Source: Saprospiraceae bacterium (GTDB lineage: Bacteria > Bacteroidota > Bacteroidia > Chitinophagales > Saprospiraceae). From it: a stretch of 15,183 bases of DNA. Under the pieces are notes generated by a model. It saw only the letters and a program-made list of their open reading frames with translations. It was not told the origin of the DNA and made no database searches. The stretch is taken from NCBI GenBank assembly GCA_014379665.1, contig JACMLK010000109.1, positions 1 to 15,183 on the forward strand, in the 5' to 3' direction. Below, one piece after another: positions 14,436 through 15,183 of this stretch (the stretch's first letter is position 1; the number at the start of each line of letters is the position of its first letter). Position numbers and translations under genes: made by a program.

Positions 14436-15183
14436 ATGTTCCGATTATTTTCAGTCACGTTTTTATGTGTTTCTTTATTGGCATGCAAAGAAAGCAATAA
14501 AAATTTTCAAAAGGAATCCGCCAATCCAGCTATATTTCACGAATCTGTCAAAGCACTTACAAATGTCATTGTGCATGATATATTTTCACCGCCTGTAGCC
14601 AGCAGGATATATGCTTATGCAGGCATAGGTGCTTATGAGGCAGCCAGATTTGGAGATTCGACCTATCTTTCGTTGGCGGGTCAGATAAATCACTTGTCTG
14701 CTATACCGGTGCCTGAAAATGACAAAGTGTATTGTTTTCCGATGGTTTCGACTTTGACCTACCTGAAGATAGGCAAGGTATTGATATTTTCTGAAGATAC
14801 TTTGGATATTCAGATCAAAAAGGCTTTGGAATTCTATAAGGATACCGGAATGCCGGAAGACGTCTTTGAAAGATCCATATCTTTTGCGGACTCCATCACT
14901 GCACATATTATCCGATGGTCATCCTTAGATAATTACAAACAGACACGTTCATTTCCAAAATACAGTCTGCAAAAAGATCCTTCCACGTGGAAACCGACTC
15001 CTCCGGGGTATATGGATGGCATCGAGCCATCATGGAGGTTGATCAGAACTTTTGTGATGGATTCGGCTCAGCAGTTTAAACCTGATCCACCGACATCTTT
15101 CAACATGAAGGATACAACCAGCAAATATTACAAAGAAGCTAAAGAAGTCTATCTGACGGTAAAGAACATCACTGAAGCGCAAA
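14436..15183 (+). CDS. Lipoprotein of the vanadium-dependent haloperoxidase / PAP2 family (N-terminal part; cut by window edge)
   Basis: The ATG at 14436 opens a frame that runs uninterrupted to the window end (249 codons). The product starts with a lipoprotein signal ending LLAC (Cys17). It continues with IVHDIFSPPVASRIYAYAGIGAYEA at about residues 44-68, a sequence I associate with Bacteroidota members of the vanadium haloperoxidase/PAP2 phosphatase family. Further helical segments contain PENDKVYCFPMVSTLTYL and WKPTPPGYMDGIEPSW (about 188-203). The Arg/His residues that bind vanadate or phosphate lie in the C-terminal half, beyond the window, so enzymatic activity cannot be judged. It is divergent from the sigma-factor gene, with 84 nt between them. 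It has its own promoter; whether the sigma factor controls it is unknown. Confidence 0.8.
   Translation, partial: MFRLFSVTFLCVSLLACKESNKNFQKESANPAIFHESVKALTNVIVHDIFSPPVASRIYAYAGIGAYEAARFGDSTYLSLAGQINHLSAIPVPENDKVYCFPMVSTLTYLKIGKVLIFSEDTLDIQIKKALEFYKDTGMPEDVFERSISFADSITAHIIRWSSLDNYKQTRSFPKYSLQKDPSTWKPTPPGYMDGIEPSWRLIRTFVMDSAQQFKPDPPTSFNMKDTTSKYYKEAKEVYLTVKNITEAQ

Noticed and set aside
14586..14906. A 106-codon minus-strand open frame
   Set aside because: It is antisense to the haloperoxidase-family gene, whose plus-strand frame is uninterrupted and carries a lipobox and family motifs.
1..15183. CRISPR arrays, insertion sequences, integrases, phage genes or defence systems
   Set aside because: I found no regularly spaced direct repeats, transposase or integrase motifs, or defence-type domains. 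The window is core genes plus a surface-protein operon and a sigma locus.

Overview
The window comes from a Bacteroidota genome, most likely a member of the Saprospiria or a related lineage. Four things support this: AT-rich DNA, promoter-like TTG...TAnnTTTG elements in place of sigma70-type boxes, a PorP/SprF-family protein, and a giant secreted protein of HYR and Ig-like repeats ending in the gliding-motility-associated (type B) C-terminal sorting domain of the type IX secretion system (T9SS). Phylum is secure; class is an inference.

Layout. Nearly everything is on the minus strand, so read right to left. (1) 14351-12733: three genes reading as ECF sigma factor, one-pass membrane protein that is probably its anti-sigma factor, and a Spy/CpxP-like exported protein, closed by a strong intrinsic terminator (12618-12647). 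(2) 12530-12198: a small lipoprotein cytochrome c. (3) 11977-2888: a tight three-gene operon of a 2125-residue modular surface protein, a PorP/SprF-type outer-membrane protein overlapping it by 4 nt, and a PD40/OmpA-type protein 4 nt further on. (4) A repeat-like hairpin that can act as terminator, then a promoter and tRNA-Leu(UAG). (5) 2493-1: the conserved proteostasis cluster tig, clpP, clpX, with clpX cut by the window edge. (6) On the plus strand from 14436, a divergent lipoprotein of the vanadium-dependent haloperoxidase/PAP2 family, cut by the right edge, with a well-formed Bacteroidota promoter.

How the genes may work together. Block 3 resembles the sprB-sprF arrangement known from Flavobacterium johnsoniae: a giant type-B-CTD protein is exported by T9SS, its dedicated PorP/SprF partner sits in the outer membrane, and the OmpA-like protein could anchor the assembly to peptidoglycan. 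Block 1 has the three parts of an envelope-stress circuit (cytoplasmic sigma, transmembrane inhibitor, periplasmic Spy-like sensor) and is similar in logic, though not evidently in sequence, to CnrYXH. Block 5 is ordinary core genome.

The least explained parts are an apparent tandem duplication of a ~245-residue composite module inside the giant protein, the charge-complementary sigma/anti-sigma/Spy-like locus, and a 62-nt palindrome-ended element at 12662-12723. All family calls are by eye from motifs; no database search was possible.
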